A stretch of DNA of 44,746 bases from CALLPQ01 sp964479275 (GTDB taxonomy: Bacteria; Pseudomonadota; Alphaproteobacteria; Caulobacterales; Parvularculaceae): the NCBI GenBank assembly GCA_964479275.1, contig CAYZLR010000017.1:1-44746 (forward strand), read 5' to 3'. Shown piece after piece: positions 32,726-41,996 of the stretch (the first letter of the stretch is position 1; each line of letters begins with the position of its first letter). The notes below the pieces were generated by a model, which did not search any database, was not told the origin of the DNA, and saw only the letters and a program-made list of their open reading frames with translations. The translations under genes were made by a program, and so were the position numbers.

Positions 32726-35278
32726 ATGACGATGAAACGTACCCAAAATCGGTCCAAAATGAAACAATTGTTGCCATTTCCAAAGATTTTAGCAGCGCGC
32801 GCTGTTTTATTTTGGGAAAATGCCTGGCCAGCCGCTTTGCTTGTTCTCGCGCCAGTCAGTATCCTTATTATTTTTGGATTATTTGGTATATTGACCCTTT
32901 TGCCAGATTGGGTTCATTGGGCAGGCTTATTTTTTGTTTTGGCGTTGACGCTATATGCCTTGTCTAAATCTTATCGTAATTTCTCCTGGCCATCGCGGCG
33001 CTCTGCGCTTGTTCGGCTTGAAGAAGATAGTGATCTTAAACATGCACCATTGCGTGCTCTTGAAGATGATTTGTTCAATGCGCCGAAGGACGCTGTTACG
33101 GACGAGCCACCTGCGGATTTGATTTTATGGCACGCGCACCGGGATCGGCTATTTGAGTTGGTCGCAAAAACACGCCTAAATCGCCCTCATAACACCGCAG
33201 ATATCTTCGATCCCCATGCCATTCGATTTGCCGTGTTAGGCATGTTAATTTTAGGCTTTATCGCAGCAGGTCCTGAACGCTGGCTTCGTCTTCATGGGGT
33301 ATTTAATCCCACGAGTGCGCGGGAAGTGGTGGCAAGCCGTGTGGATATGTGGATTGAACCACCTGGATATACCGGAGTAGCGCCCCTTCAATTGACACGT
33401 GGCGGGGATGCACTTCCAGAATTGGCAGATCAAATTGATATACCTGCGGGCTCTCTCATGATAGCTCAAGTGAACGGTAAGCGGGGTGTGCGCTTATCTT
33501 ACGTTGATACCGAGGGGGAGAGGGTTGACGCTTTGCCGATGCTTGATGATGCGTTGTCAGAAAAGCAAAATTCATCCAGAACACGAAAAAGAGACGCACA
33601 AAGACTGGTTCATCAGATAACCAAGAATGGTTTGATTGATTTGAAGCTCGGGGATGAGGTTGGCCTATGGCCTGTTCTTGCCATTGAAGATAGTGCTCCG
33701 ACAGTTGAGATCATCAATCCACCGGTGTTCAATACGGCAAAAAACCTTGTCGTGCATTATCGATTTGAAGATGATTATGGATCAGCAAAAGCTCTTTTGG
33801 AATTTCGGCTTGATCCTGATCAGGACCGCCCTCTTGATAGTGTCGCGTTTGATCAAGACTCTCTAAGTGAAATTCGCGAAGTGACCCTTGATGGTGGGAT
33901 TGGTGCTAGCGGTGCCCGAAAAATTACAGTGCCGCTAATCAGCGATCCTTGGGCCGGTCTTGATATATTATTAAAAGTTACTGTGATTGATGGCGCAGGG
34001 CAAAGGGGAAGCACACAAGAGCTTGCGATGACACTCGAGGAACGTGAGTTCTTTAATCCGCTTGCTAAATCCGTAATTGAGCAACGTCAGTCGTTAGCGG
34101 TGGGTTTCGGGGGAATTCAAAAAATTCGCGATGCTTTCAATGCTTTGACTGTTTTGCCTGAGGAGTTTTATGAAGATACGGCGGAATATCTCGTTTTACG
34201 CGATGCCTTTTGGCGGGTTCAACGTAAGCGCGATGATCGGTATGCGGATACAATTGATCACTTTTGGCCATTGGCTCTTGAGCTTGAGGACAAAGCATTA
34301 GAATTGGCTCGCCGCCGCTTAGAAGCAGCGATCGAAGCTTTACGACGAGCACTGGAGGCGAATGAATCTCAAGAGAAAGTGGCGAGCCTGACGGAAGACC
34401 TTCAAGAAGCCATTCAAAATTATCTGCAAGCGCTAGCGGCCGTCGGTATCCCTGATGGCCCACCAGGGGGCGGAGAGGGTGAAAATCAAATTGGTACTGA
34501 TACGATTCAAGAAATGCTGAACGGTATTGGGGATCTCTCAGATTCAGGTGCCAATAATGCGGCCCGTCAACTTTTGGGAGATTTAGAGCGTTTGTTGCAA
34601 AACTTGAAACTGACCAAGGGAAGCGGCGGTGAAGGGGGGGTGCCAGCGGCTCCAGATGATGAGGCTTCGGGGGCTGGTGAGCTAGCCGGGGAGCTGATTG
34701 GCCGTCAACGCGAACTATCTGATGAATCATTTGAGCGGGGGCAAGAACCTGGCAGCGATGGCCGTGATCTAGCCGGAGAGCAAGAGGCTATTGCGAGGGC
34801 ACTTGAAGAGCTTCTGGATGGATTGGAAGACAGTCAATCGGCTGGTAATCAACAGGGGGCAGGGGGTACTGGTGGACAAAATCCTGATCCGGAAGGCAAG
34901 GCTGCGGACGCATTTAATGACGCATTACGAGAAATGCAGCGTGCAGAAAAAGCGCTGGAAGGAGGTAACTTTGATGGCGCTAATGAAGCCATGAATGATG
35001 CTATCTCTAATTTGCGCGACGGCGCTCGTCAGTTAGCTGAGCAAGAGGCTCGTCAAGGAGAACAGGGGGAAAATGGTAATGCTTCACGTGAAGCTTCCGG
35101 GCGTGATCCGTTAGGACGCCCGACCGGGGGAACGGGCGAGGGAAGTGTTGATGTCCCTGATCTTTCTGATCCTGTGCGCACCCAGCAACTGATTGAAGAA
35201 ATGCGAAAACGACTAAGTGAACAAGGTCGCAGTCCCGAAGAGATTGAATATTTAGAACGTCTACTCCAAGCGTTTTAA
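32726..35278 (+). CDS. TIGR02302/DUF4175 family alphaproteobacterial membrane protein
   Basis: An 850-residue protein with the length and architecture of TIGR02302 (DUF4175), conserved in alphaproteobacteria and of unknown function. The N-terminus has membrane helices at about 35-60, 67-85 and 170-190. A long extracytoplasmic region with Ig-like strands follows, then helices rich in Glu/Ala/Arg (residues about 500-580). The last 300 residues are Gly/Glu/Gln/Asp-rich low complexity broken by amphipathic helices (KALEGGNFDGANEAMNDA). It is monocistronic here. Confidence 0.88.
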   Translation: MTMKRTQNRSKMKQLLPFPKILAARAVLFWENAWPAALLVLAPVSILIIFGLFGILTLLPDWVHWAGLFFVLALTLYALSKSYRNFSWPSRRSALVRLEEDSDLKHAPLRALEDDLFNAPKDAVTDEPPADLILWHAHRDRLFELVAKTRLNRPHNTADIFDPHAIRFAVLGMLILGFIAAGPERWLRLHGVFNPTSAREVVASRVDMWIEPPGYTGVAPLQLTRGGDALPELADQIDIPAGSLMIAQVNGKRGVRLSYVDTEGERVDALPMLDDALSEKQNSSRTRKRDAQRLVHQITKNGLIDLKLGDEVGLWPVLAIEDSAPTVEIINPPVFNTAKNLVVHYRFEDDYGSAKALLEFRLDPDQDRPLDSVAFDQDSLSEIREVTLDGGIGASGARKITVPLISDPWAGLDILLKVTVIDGAGQRGSTQELAMTLEEREFFNPLAKSVIEQRQSLAVGFGGIQKIRDAFNALTVLPEEFYEDTAEYLVLRDAFWRVQRKRDDRYADTIDHFWPLALELEDKALELARRRLEAAIEALRRALEANESQEKVASLTEDLQEAIQNYLQALAAVGIPDGPPGGGEGENQIGTDTIQEMLNGIGDLSDSGANNAARQLLGDLERLLQNLKLTKGSGGEGGVPAAPDDEASGAGELAGELIGRQRELSDESFERGQEPGSDGRDLAGEQEAIARALEELLDGLEDSQSAGNQQGAGGTGGQNPDPEGKAADAFNDALREMQRAEKALEGGNFDGANEAMNDAISNLRDGARQLAEQEARQGEQGENGNASREASGRDPLGRPTGGTGEGSVDVPDLSDPVRTQQLIEEMRKRLSEQGRSPEEIEYLERLLQAF

Positions 35279-35397
35279 GCGACTGTAAAATCAATTTTTA
35301 GATATTTTTGGGAGAGTGTGTTCGGGGAAAATTATGAAACTGCGTCAGGGTAAAGCCTTAAAATATGCAAGGGTTACGGTTTGAATGGGACTGGGCT

Positions 35398-35757
35398 TTA
35401 AAGGGTTTTTAGAATGTGTTTTGTTTTTTCTGTTTCGACATCGCCCGTGTTGAGGGTGCTTTTGGGTTCAATCAACATGATCCAACATTCTTCTTGAGCA
35501 ACAGGACGATGTTGTGTGCCTTTTGGTACGATAAACATCTCTCCCTCAGATAACTCAATGGTTTGATCATGTAGTTGTAATGAAAGCGACCCTTTCATGA
35601 CAATAAAAGCTTCATCTTCATGAATGTGTTGATGCCAATCAAATTCGCCTTTTATTTTCGCAATTTTGATGGCGCTGTCATTTATATTTCCCACAACATG
35701 GGGATCCCAGTGGGTGTTAATTTTTTGAAAACTATCGGCGAAATTAATTTTTTTCAT
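35398..35757 (-). CDS. Cupin domain protein
   Basis: A 119-residue single-domain cupin. Metal-ligand motif 1 is HQHIHEDEAFIVMKG (from about residue 42) with the two His and the Glu, and motif 2 is EGEMFIVPKGTQHRP. It is a soluble, metal-binding beta-barrel. Substrate and reaction are unknown; relatives serve as isomerases, oxygenases or sugar-binding proteins. Adjacent to a small membrane protein on the same strand (31 bp upstream). Confidence 0.9.
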   Translation of the reverse strand: MKKINFADSFQKINTHWDPHVVGNINDSAIKIAKIKGEFDWHQHIHEDEAFIVMKGSLSLQLHDQTIELSEGEMFIVPKGTQHRPVAQEECWIMLIEPKSTLNTGDVETEKTKHILKTL

Positions 35758-35788
35758 GAAGGCAATTCACTTTGATAAATATAGAAAT

Positions 35789-36148
35789 TTAACTGGTTGA
35801 TATAAATATCTTGGTTATGCGCCATAGCGGAAAAGTAAAAAAGAAAATTCCAAAGGCAATGAGAAAGATAATTACAGGATACCCCAATAAGTACGTATGC
35901 TCAGCGCAAAGATAATAATTCTTAGTTGATTGGCATTTTGCTAAATAATGATCGAAAATTTCGACTAAAAAAAATAGTAATAGAAAGCCGGAAAAACCAA
36001 TCAATATGAGACCGCTAAACCATGCAGCGAATTGATGCCAAAAAGTTTTGCGAAACCATCGCGCAACGCACTTGCGGGATATCAGGGCAATAAGTATGGC
36101 TGGTATAACAAGAGTGAGCCATTGAAATGTATTGATTAGAAACTGCAT
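35789..36148 (-). CDS. Small hydrophobic membrane protein, unknown
   Basis: A 119-residue protein with three strong membrane helices (about 7-25, 41-64 and 85-110) and no recognisable motif. C72 and C82, in the loop between helices 2 and 3, could form a disulfide. It is AT-rich compared with its neighbours and lies upstream of the cupin gene. No function is proposed. Confidence 0.6.
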   Translation of the reverse strand: MQFLINTFQWLTLVIPAILIALISRKCVARWFRKTFWHQFAAWFSGLILIGFSGFLLLFFLVEIFDHYLAKCQSTKNYYLCAEHTYLLGYPVIIFLIAFGIFFFTFPLWRITKIFISTS

Positions 36149-36312
36149 ATTGGCACCATATGTAAATCTATAGGCTTGTGAACCCTCAAAATAGGGTTCT
36201 TTACTATTATTGGTTTTGAGGTTTTGGTCGCTGTATCATTTTATAGTATTTATGACAAAATACGTTAGGCTTGGAGCTAGATTTTATCTAATCGCTAAAA
36301 TGTGAAGGCACT

Positions 36313-37176
36313 ATGGATCCGCGAGAGCAAAATAAACTTATTGGGTTTCACCAATTGCGCAACGATATTACTCGTGTTGAGGTCGACGCATTAGGCACTC
36401 AATTGTCGACTGGCTTGCCTCAGGACAATGCTCATTTCACGTGTACGATTCCCGCTTCATGGCGTCAGGGGCGCACATCTTATGGTGGACTGACGGCAGG
36501 GTTATCGTTAGAGGTGGCGCGCAAAGTTTTTTCCGATCTTCCTCCTTTACGCAGTGCCAATGTTAATTTTATTGGCCCGGTAGGTGAGCAGCCTATTTTT
36601 ATTGCCAAATTACTTCGTCGAGGGCGAAATGTTACCTCTGTGGAGGTGATGACCTATACTGATGAAAAAATTGTTGCGAACTGTATTTTTGTTTTTGGAG
36701 CTGCGCGCTCTTCAGAAATTGAACAATCATTTCCAGCCCCTCCGGCCACGGCACCAGAAGACACGGATGATTTTCTCCCGCGCCAATTTCAATCATTATT
36801 ACCGGTCTTCTTTCAAAATTTTCAAACCCTATTGATTGAAGGGGAGCGTCCCGTTAGTGGTGCCGAAAAGGGGTATTTGCGCGTATGGTCACGTCATCAG
36901 CACGAAATATCGCGACAAGGAGAAGCCAGTTTTATTACGCTTGGCGATGTACTGCCACCGGCAGCTTTACCTGTGATGAAACGCTTGGGGCCGATCAGTT
37001 CAATTAACTGGATCGTTAATATTATTGAAGAGCCAAAAACATTAGATGGTTGGTATCATATTGAGTCGAGTTTAACGGCTGCACGTGAGGGGTATTCAAG
37101 CCAACTGATGCGTTATTGGAATCGTGAGGGGACGTTAATTGCGGAAGGCATGCAGTCAGTGGCTATATTCGTTTAG
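36313..37176 (+). CDS. TesB-like acyl-CoA thioesterase (double hot-dog)
   Basis: A 287-residue protein of the thioesterase-like 4HBT_3 / TesB-type superfamily (PF13622), double hot-dog fold. Typical blocks are SWRQGRTSYGGLTAGLSLEVA (split by the GG turn), NVNFIGPVGEQPI, and a C-terminal hot-dog with W-Y-H-I-E-S and a final SVAIF. It should hydrolyse acyl-CoA thioesters of unknown chain length. Catalytic residues are not obvious from sequence alone. Confidence 0.82.
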   Translation: MDPREQNKLIGFHQLRNDITRVEVDALGTQLSTGLPQDNAHFTCTIPASWRQGRTSYGGLTAGLSLEVARKVFSDLPPLRSANVNFIGPVGEQPIFIAKLLRRGRNVTSVEVMTYTDEKIVANCIFVFGAARSSEIEQSFPAPPATAPEDTDDFLPRQFQSLLPVFFQNFQTLLIEGERPVSGAEKGYLRVWSRHQHEISRQGEASFITLGDVLPPAALPVMKRLGPISSINWIVNIIEEPKTLDGWYHIESSLTAAREGYSSQLMRYWNREGTLIAEGMQSVAIFV

Positions 37177-37341
37177 GATGTGGCACGAAAAAGTGGCAGA
37201 CGGTTTTCAAGCTAAAAGTTTAATCCACATATCGGCTTGTTTGGGCTGAAAAATGTTATGAAAGATCTAATATGGGCGCTTGTTCGGTCGGGTTGGGTTG
37301 TGCCATAGTTGGTTATCCTATTTTATCTTGTCACTTACCTC

Positions 37342-37443
37342 AAAGCATTTTGCGTGTCTGTGGGTACCAGTTGAACTGCAATAATTGCGAAAAAAGAAAG
37401 ACTTAAAGCACCTCGGCGATTCAATTTGAAGTGGAGGTGCTTT
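37342..37443 (-). repeat. Dispersed 102-bp repeat, copy C (inverted)
   Basis: The reverse complement of this stretch matches copy A (7018-7119) at about 95 of 102 positions, including a perfectly identical 39-bp hairpin (37405-37443). It begins AAAGCA at 37342 and ends TGCTTT at 37443. It sits immediately in front of the yceI gene, with the hairpin ending 20 bp before the ATG, and so may affect its transcript. Confidence 0.9.
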
Positions 37444-37463
37444 GATTTAAAAATGAGTATATC

Positions 37464-38087
37464 ATGACCTTTTGCCGAAAAATACTTGCTGCATGTCTTA
37501 TCTTAACTTGCGTTTTGTTGGGGGGGTGCGCTTCAGTGGTTGCCTCCAATGTAAAAAGCGAGGTAGCGGCTTTGCGAGCTGGCGCTTATCGTTTGGATGA
37601 GAGCCATGCGTCTCTGATTTTCAAAATCAATCATCTGGGGTTTTCAAATTATGTCGGGCGCTTTGAAAATTTTTCCGCTAGCCTGGATTTTGATGTAGAA
37701 GATGTCAGCGCGGCCAAAGTTTCTGCAATTATTGATATGACCAGCCTTGATATAGCCAATGATGAATTTGCCCAAACCTTGATGGGCCCTGAATGGTTTG
37801 ATGCAGATCAGTTTCCACAAGCCATCTTTGAAAGCAAGGAGATCAGAGCAATTGGAGAAAACATTGGCGTGATGAGTGGGGCTTTAACATTGCATGGAGT
37901 GACACGTCCCATTGCCTTTGATGTCACCTTTAATGGAGGTGCAAGAGATTTTTTACGATCCGCCTATGTGGTCGGATTTTCTGCAACAGCCAAAATCGAT
38001 CGCACGGAATTTGGGATCTCGAAATTTTCGGGGGTGATTGGTAACGAAGTTGAAATAGAGATTGAAGCAGAATTCACTCGTCAATGA
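37464..38087 (+). CDS. YceI family lipoprotein
   Basis: A 207-residue protein with lipobox LGGC (C22) and a YceI beta-barrel that binds isoprenoid or lipid-like ligands. Family blocks are YRLDESHASLIFKINHLGFSNYVGRF (split around HLGFS), ISAIIDMTSLDI-type strands, GALTLHGVTRPI and ATAKIDRTEFGISKF. It is anchored to a membrane. It probably moves or protects a quinone-like lipid, but that is only family knowledge. The start is preceded by a copy of the dispersed repeat, and no good ribosome site is seen. Confidence 0.88.
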   Translation: MTFCRKILAACLILTCVLLGGCASVVASNVKSEVAALRAGAYRLDESHASLIFKINHLGFSNYVGRFENFSASLDFDVEDVSAAKVSAIIDMTSLDIANDEFAQTLMGPEWFDADQFPQAIFESKEIRAIGENIGVMSGALTLHGVTRPIAFDVTFNGGARDFLRSAYVVGFSATAKIDRTEFGISKFSGVIGNEVEIEIEAEFTRQ

Positions 38088-38127
38088 AAAAAAAATTTGA
38101 AATTTATGCTTCATACTGAAAGATATG

Positions 38128-38228
38128 AAAGTATTTTTAGGTTGAGTGGTTACCGTTTAATCGTGCGCAAATGCAAAGACGCAATAACTAAATGGGCCTC
38201 CTTGCCCCGATTTAATGCGTAGGGCTTT
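38128..38228 (-). repeat. Dispersed repeat, copy D (diverged)
   Basis: Length is 101 bp, with a hairpin-position segment at 38190-38228 of 39 bp as in copies A and C. It aligns to copy E without internal gaps over most of its length (about two thirds identical) and matches the outer part of copy C at AAAG-ATTTT and GTGG-TACC. The stem has decayed. On the minus strand the sulfotransferase stop codon TAA lies at the edge of the element. Confidence 0.65.
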
Positions 38229-39090
38229 AGAGTAACTCCTTCCAGCTTTCAGGTATTGTAAAGCCAAGTGCAATCAATTTTTCGCATTGTTCCTTGTGAA
38301 GACTATTGGCAATGTTTTTAAAATCTTGTGGAATTTCTAACTTCGAAGAAGGATTCACCTGTTTGTTTAGGCGGTCGCTTTTGTACTCACCAGGGCGGAT
38401 GTTTAAAAATCTTTCAACTTTCATTAAGCTATCGATTGGTTTTTCCCTGAAGTCTTCAAAAAAGAAAAATTTGACTCTGTCTATCCCCAATATTTCGCGT
38501 AAACTTTGTACTGCTTTTGCATAATCAATATGTATGGAAAAAGCTTTATTGTTGATAAATTGATTGATTTTCTCGCTGTTGATTTCCGCGAGTTTATGAG
38601 CTTGGCCGCTATATTCATGTTGAAATTTGAAATGAGACCAGATCCGTTTTCCCGGATGGCGCATCGTGTAAACGACGCGGACGTCATCAAATACAGTGCG
38701 AACATGATCCCAACCCGCAATATCAAGATTGGCATACAGGTTGGAAAAATCTGCTACATATTTGGTGTTTTGTTTTATGGGTGGCCGAATATCAAAAAGG
38801 GATCGATACCAGTCATCATTAATTTTTGGAGCTAAATAATGGGTGGCATACCAAGATAGGTTCCTTTGAACGTGCGGATTAAGACGATCAGGCTTTAGGT
38901 TTTTGACCAATTGCTGATAGCGCTCAACCCTGCCTTTCATAGACATATAAGATTTGCCTTCAGGATCAGCAAAATAGTGGATCTCTTTTTCGGGGCAAAA
39001 ATGGATATCTTTATGGCTAGCCAATTGTTGGTGCAACCAAGTCGTTCCCGCCTTCATTGCGCCGACACTGAGAAATAAAGAAGAGCTCAT
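38227..39090 (-). CDS. PAPS-dependent sulfotransferase family protein
   Basis: A 287-residue sulfotransferase domain protein. The 5'-phosphosulfate-binding P-loop is GAMKAGTTW (10-18), and the 3'-phosphate-binding region is MRHPGKRIWSHFKF near residues 141-154, with R and S as expected. The acceptor is unknown; carbohydrate or lipid acceptors are both possible. Gene ends are odd: the stop codon lies at the edge of a hairpin repeat, and only 8 bp separate its start from the end of grpE on the same strand. Confidence 0.88.
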   Translation of the reverse strand: MSSSLFLSVGAMKAGTTWLHQQLASHKDIHFCPEKEIHYFADPEGKSYMSMKGRVERYQQLVKNLKPDRLNPHVQRNLSWYATHYLAPKINDDWYRSLFDIRPPIKQNTKYVADFSNLYANLDIAGWDHVRTVFDDVRVVYTMRHPGKRIWSHFKFQHEYSGQAHKLAEINSEKINQFINNKAFSIHIDYAKAVQSLREILGIDRVKFFFFEDFREKPIDSLMKVERFLNIRPGEYKSDRLNKQVNPSSKLEIPQDFKNIANSLHKEQCEKLIALGFTIPESWKELL

Positions 39091-39098
39091 GGGTTCAA

Positions 39099-39842
39099 TT
39101 AGGCGCTTGTGTCCAAATTGTCTCCAGCTGTGCCATTCGATTCTGGATCATCGGTTTCTTCTGGCGCAGGTTTATCGCCACCTGTATCCCCCAGTGAGAT
39201 CGTCACCATGGCTGCGCGTAAAACTCTCTCGCCAATGGTGAAGCCAGGTTGAGCGACATCAACAACATGCCCGGCGGGAACACCGTTTCCCGGCACCTGG
39301 GCAACGGCTTGATGCAAGTTAGGGTCAAAGCGCTCTCCCTCAGGAAAGATACGGTTCACATTATAACGCTGTAAAAGCGTGAGTAGTTCTTTTTCTGTAA
39401 GACGCAATCCAGTCACCAGGCTATCAACCATGTCATGGGTTATGTCTTTTGTATCTTGGGGGACGGTTCTAAGGGCCCGGTCGAAATTATCAGCGACATT
39501 GACGAGGTCACGAGCCAGTTCTGTAATCGCATAGCGGCCAGCATCCTGTTTTTCCCGTTCAGCACGTCGGCGCATATTCTCCATTTCTGCGGCGAGGCGC
39601 AAAAACCGGTCATTCATTTCGGCAAGTTCATTTTCTTTTTGTGCCAACTGATCATGCAAGTCGTCTCCGATTGGGGAGCGCGCTTCTTCGCGAATGTCGT
39701 TAGCTTCGTCTATGTCGCTCTGGGCCATAAACAGATCATCGCCGGACAAGGGGATTTCATCCATATCACGGGATTCAAAATCTTCAGGCGAACCCTGATC
39801 GGGGTTTTGACCTGCATTGGGGGGATAGTTAAATCTGCTCAT
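39099..39842 (-). CDS. grpE: Nucleotide exchange factor for DnaK
   Basis: A 247-residue GrpE. It has a long acidic N-terminal extension, a coiled coil (LAQKENELAEMNDRFLRLAAEM, split at about 68-88), RRAEREKQDAGRYA, and the C-terminal beta domain with GERFDPNLHQAV, AQPGFTIGERVLRAAMV. It releases ADP from DnaK in the heat-shock cycle. hrcA lies 92 bp upstream on the same strand, as in many alphaproteobacteria. Confidence 0.96.
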   Translation of the reverse strand: MSRFNYPPNAGQNPDQGSPEDFESRDMDEIPLSGDDLFMAQSDIDEANDIREEARSPIGDDLHDQLAQKENELAEMNDRFLRLAAEMENMRRRAEREKQDAGRYAITELARDLVNVADNFDRALRTVPQDTKDITHDMVDSLVTGLRLTEKELLTLLQRYNVNRIFPEGERFDPNLHQAVAQVPGNGVPAGHVVDVAQPGFTIGERVLRAAMVTISLGDTGGDKPAPEETDDPESNGTAGDNLDTSA

Positions 39843-39934
39843 AATCGCATCCGTCGTTCGGCATAATTAGTGAGTATTACAATATCATGCCAGAAAATGG
39901 TAAACCAGTTATAGCATGTACGCGCCCAATACCA

Positions 39935-41017
39935 TTATTTCAACAGTTTTGAGACAAGTTCAGCTGTATAATCAACGATTGGTATGATACGCGCGTAATT
40001 CAAGCGGGTTGGTCCGATGACTCCCAAAACCCCGATTAAATTGTTCCCGCTATCTTTATAAGGGGCGACAATCACGGATGAACCCGAGAGTGAGAAGAGC
40101 CCATTTTCAGAGCCGATGAATATTCTCACGCCTTCACCATTTTTAGCGGCGCTTAGCATTTCAATGAGCTCTTCCTTGCGCTCAAGATCGTCAAACAACA
40201 TGCGGACCCGTTCCAGATCCGACTGTGTTGTCTCGTCGAGTAAACGGCCGCGGCCGCGGACGATTAACGAAGCATGAGAGCCAAGCGTTCGTTTTTTACC
40301 AGTTTGATAATTTTTGCTATTGTTCCCAGAGGCTTCACCTGGATATTCCGCAACGCCGCGCCGTACCAGAGAGGCTGTGAGCTCGTCCAAAGCTGCTTTG
40401 TTTTCATCCAGTTCTTTGAGAATTTTACGCCGTGCTTCAGTCAGAGTTTGACCACTCAATCGCGCATTCAGATAATTGCTACCCATGGTTAAGGAGGCCG
40501 GTGGAAGGCCAGGGGGTAGGGTAATAATCCTATTTTCCACGCTACCATCTTCAAAGACCAAAACAGCTAGCGCGTGACCAGGGCTTGTCGGGACAAATTC
40601 TAAGTGCCGCAGGGGGGCCTCAGTTTTGTTGGTGATCACAAGGGAAGCGCTTTGCGTGAGGCCCGTTAACTGCGAGGCGGCTTCTTCTAAAACCGTCTCG
40701 ACGGGACCTTTTTCAAATTGTTGTTCTATTTCCATGCGTTCGGCTTCGCTTAAATCACCGACCTGTAGCAGGCTATCGACGAACAACCGTAACCCTGTTT
40801 CCGTGGGCAGGCGTCCAGCGGAAATGTGTGGCGCGTGTAAAAGGCCCAGATCGGTCAGATCTGCCATCACGTTTCGAATCGTTGCTGCAGAAGCTCGTAT
40901 AGCCTGATCTTGGGAGAGCGTGCGTGATCCAACCGGTTCGCCGGTTCGAATATAGGTCTCTACTAATTGGCGGAAGACTTCGCGTGAGCGCTCGTCAATT
41001 TCTTCAAGAGGTATCAT
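39935..41017 (-). CDS. hrcA: Heat-inducible transcription repressor HrcA
   Basis: A 360-residue repressor that binds CIRCE elements upstream of chaperone genes. An N-terminal winged helix is followed by GEPVGSRTLSQ and SAATIRNVMADLTDLGLLHAPHISAGR (split) and the C-terminal SVIVAPYKDSGNNLIGVLGVIGPTRLNYARI. No CIRCE inverted repeat was seen upstream of hrcA or grpE in this window; its targets (groES/groEL) would be elsewhere. Confidence 0.96.
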   Translation of the reverse strand: MIPLEEIDERSREVFRQLVETYIRTGEPVGSRTLSQDQAIRASAATIRNVMADLTDLGLLHAPHISAGRLPTETGLRLFVDSLLQVGDLSEAERMEIEQQFEKGPVETVLEEAASQLTGLTQSASLVITNKTEAPLRHLEFVPTSPGHALAVLVFEDGSVENRIITLPPGLPPASLTMGSNYLNARLSGQTLTEARRKILKELDENKAALDELTASLVRRGVAEYPGEASGNNSKNYQTGKKRTLGSHASLIVRGRGRLLDETTQSDLERVRMLFDDLERKEELIEMLSAAKNGEGVRIFIGSENGLFSLSGSSVIVAPYKDSGNNLIGVLGVIGPTRLNYARIIPIVDYTAELVSKLLK

Positions 41018-41200
41018 CCGGGATCTCGAAATGGTTTTCTGTCCAGTTATAAAGAAGAAATAACATGAACTTTAGATCTGAGCGATAAAATTCATTCGTC
41101 TTGCCGTCAACAAGAAGGGGTGTTTTACAGATTTCTCGTTTCTTTGCTCGACAACGTCAAAAAGCGTGTTTACCAAAGAGCAAAATTTGAGGAGAGATTT

Positions 41201-41911
41201 ATGCGACCGTCTGGGCGAACATTTAATGAAATGCGTGCGGTAACTTTGGAAACCAAGGTGACCAAACATGCGGAAGGCTCGTGTTTGGTAAAGTGCGGGG
41301 ATACTCACGTATTGTGTACGGCGAGCTGGGACGAATCCACACCGCCATGGTTGCGAGGCGGTGGGAAAGGCTGGGTGACGGCTGAATATGGGATGTTGCC
41401 GCGCTCAACCGGCGAGAGAATGAAGCGGGAGGCGAAACGTGGTCAGTCTGGCCGTACCCAGGAAATTCAACGTTTGATTGGTCGTTCACTGCGCGCTGTT
41501 GTCGATATGAAGATTTTGGGTGAGCGGCAAATATTAGTGGATTGCGATGTCTTGCAAGCGGATGGAGGGACGCGCACAGCATCTATAACAGGTGCATATG
41601 TTGCTGTTTTAGAAGCTTGTAATTGGGCTTTGGCGCAAGGGATTATTAGCAAATCTCCCATTACAGACAGTGTGGCTGCAATTTCGTGCGGATTGGTTTC
41701 GGGGGCACTTGTGCTCGATCTTGATTATGACGAAGATTCTACGGCGCAAGCGGATGCAAATTTTGTTATGACGGGAAGTGGCGGGATTGTTGAAATTCAG
41801 GGGACTGCTGAGGGGGACCCATTTTCAGAAGAACAATTTATGGCGTTACTCGCCCTCGCCAAACAAGGATGCGGTGAATTGACAGCAAAACAGGCCGCCG
41901 TGAATTCATAG
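41201..41911 (+). CDS. rph: Ribonuclease PH
   Basis: A 236-residue phosphorolytic 3'-exoribonuclease that trims tRNA 3' ends. Family blocks are MRPSGRTFNEMRAV, THVLCTASWDE, GWVTAEYGMLPRST, RTQEIQRLIGRSLR and CDVLQADGGTRTASITGA. ATG 41201 is chosen: GAGGAGAG lies just upstream and the protein then begins with the canonical MRPSGR. The frame runs back to 41120, but the extra residues are not family-like. It diverges from hrcA. Confidence 0.96.
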   Translation: MRPSGRTFNEMRAVTLETKVTKHAEGSCLVKCGDTHVLCTASWDESTPPWLRGGGKGWVTAEYGMLPRSTGERMKREAKRGQSGRTQEIQRLIGRSLRAVVDMKILGERQILVDCDVLQADGGTRTASITGAYVAVLEACNWALAQGIISKSPITDSVAAISCGLVSGALVLDLDYDEDSTAQADANFVMTGSGGIVEIQGTAEGDPFSEEQFMALLALAKQGCGELTAKQAAVNS

Positions 41912-41928
41912 TTACCATATGGCTATAC

Positions 41929-41964
41929 AAAAAAAGCAGACCCCTGTCAGGATCTGCTTTTTTT
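41929..41964. terminator. Bidirectional terminator between rph and the outer-membrane protein gene
   Basis: AAAAAAAGCAGA (41929-41940) pairs with TCTGCTTTTTTT (41953-41964). The A and T tracts make it function in either direction, serving the convergent rph (ends 41911) and the outer-membrane gene (ends 41997). Confidence 0.85.
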
Positions 41965-41996
41965 ATTGAATACTCAACTTGCAAAGTTGAAATCAG

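Noticed and set aside
32726..35278. Gly/Glu-rich repeats in the 850-residue protein as a possible recent repeat expansion
   Set aside because: Low-complexity C-terminal sequence is a normal trait of the TIGR02302 family.
39843..41120. Search for a CIRCE element (TTAGCACTC-N9-GAGTGCTAA) controlling hrcA or grpE
   Set aside because: No such inverted repeat is present upstream of either gene.
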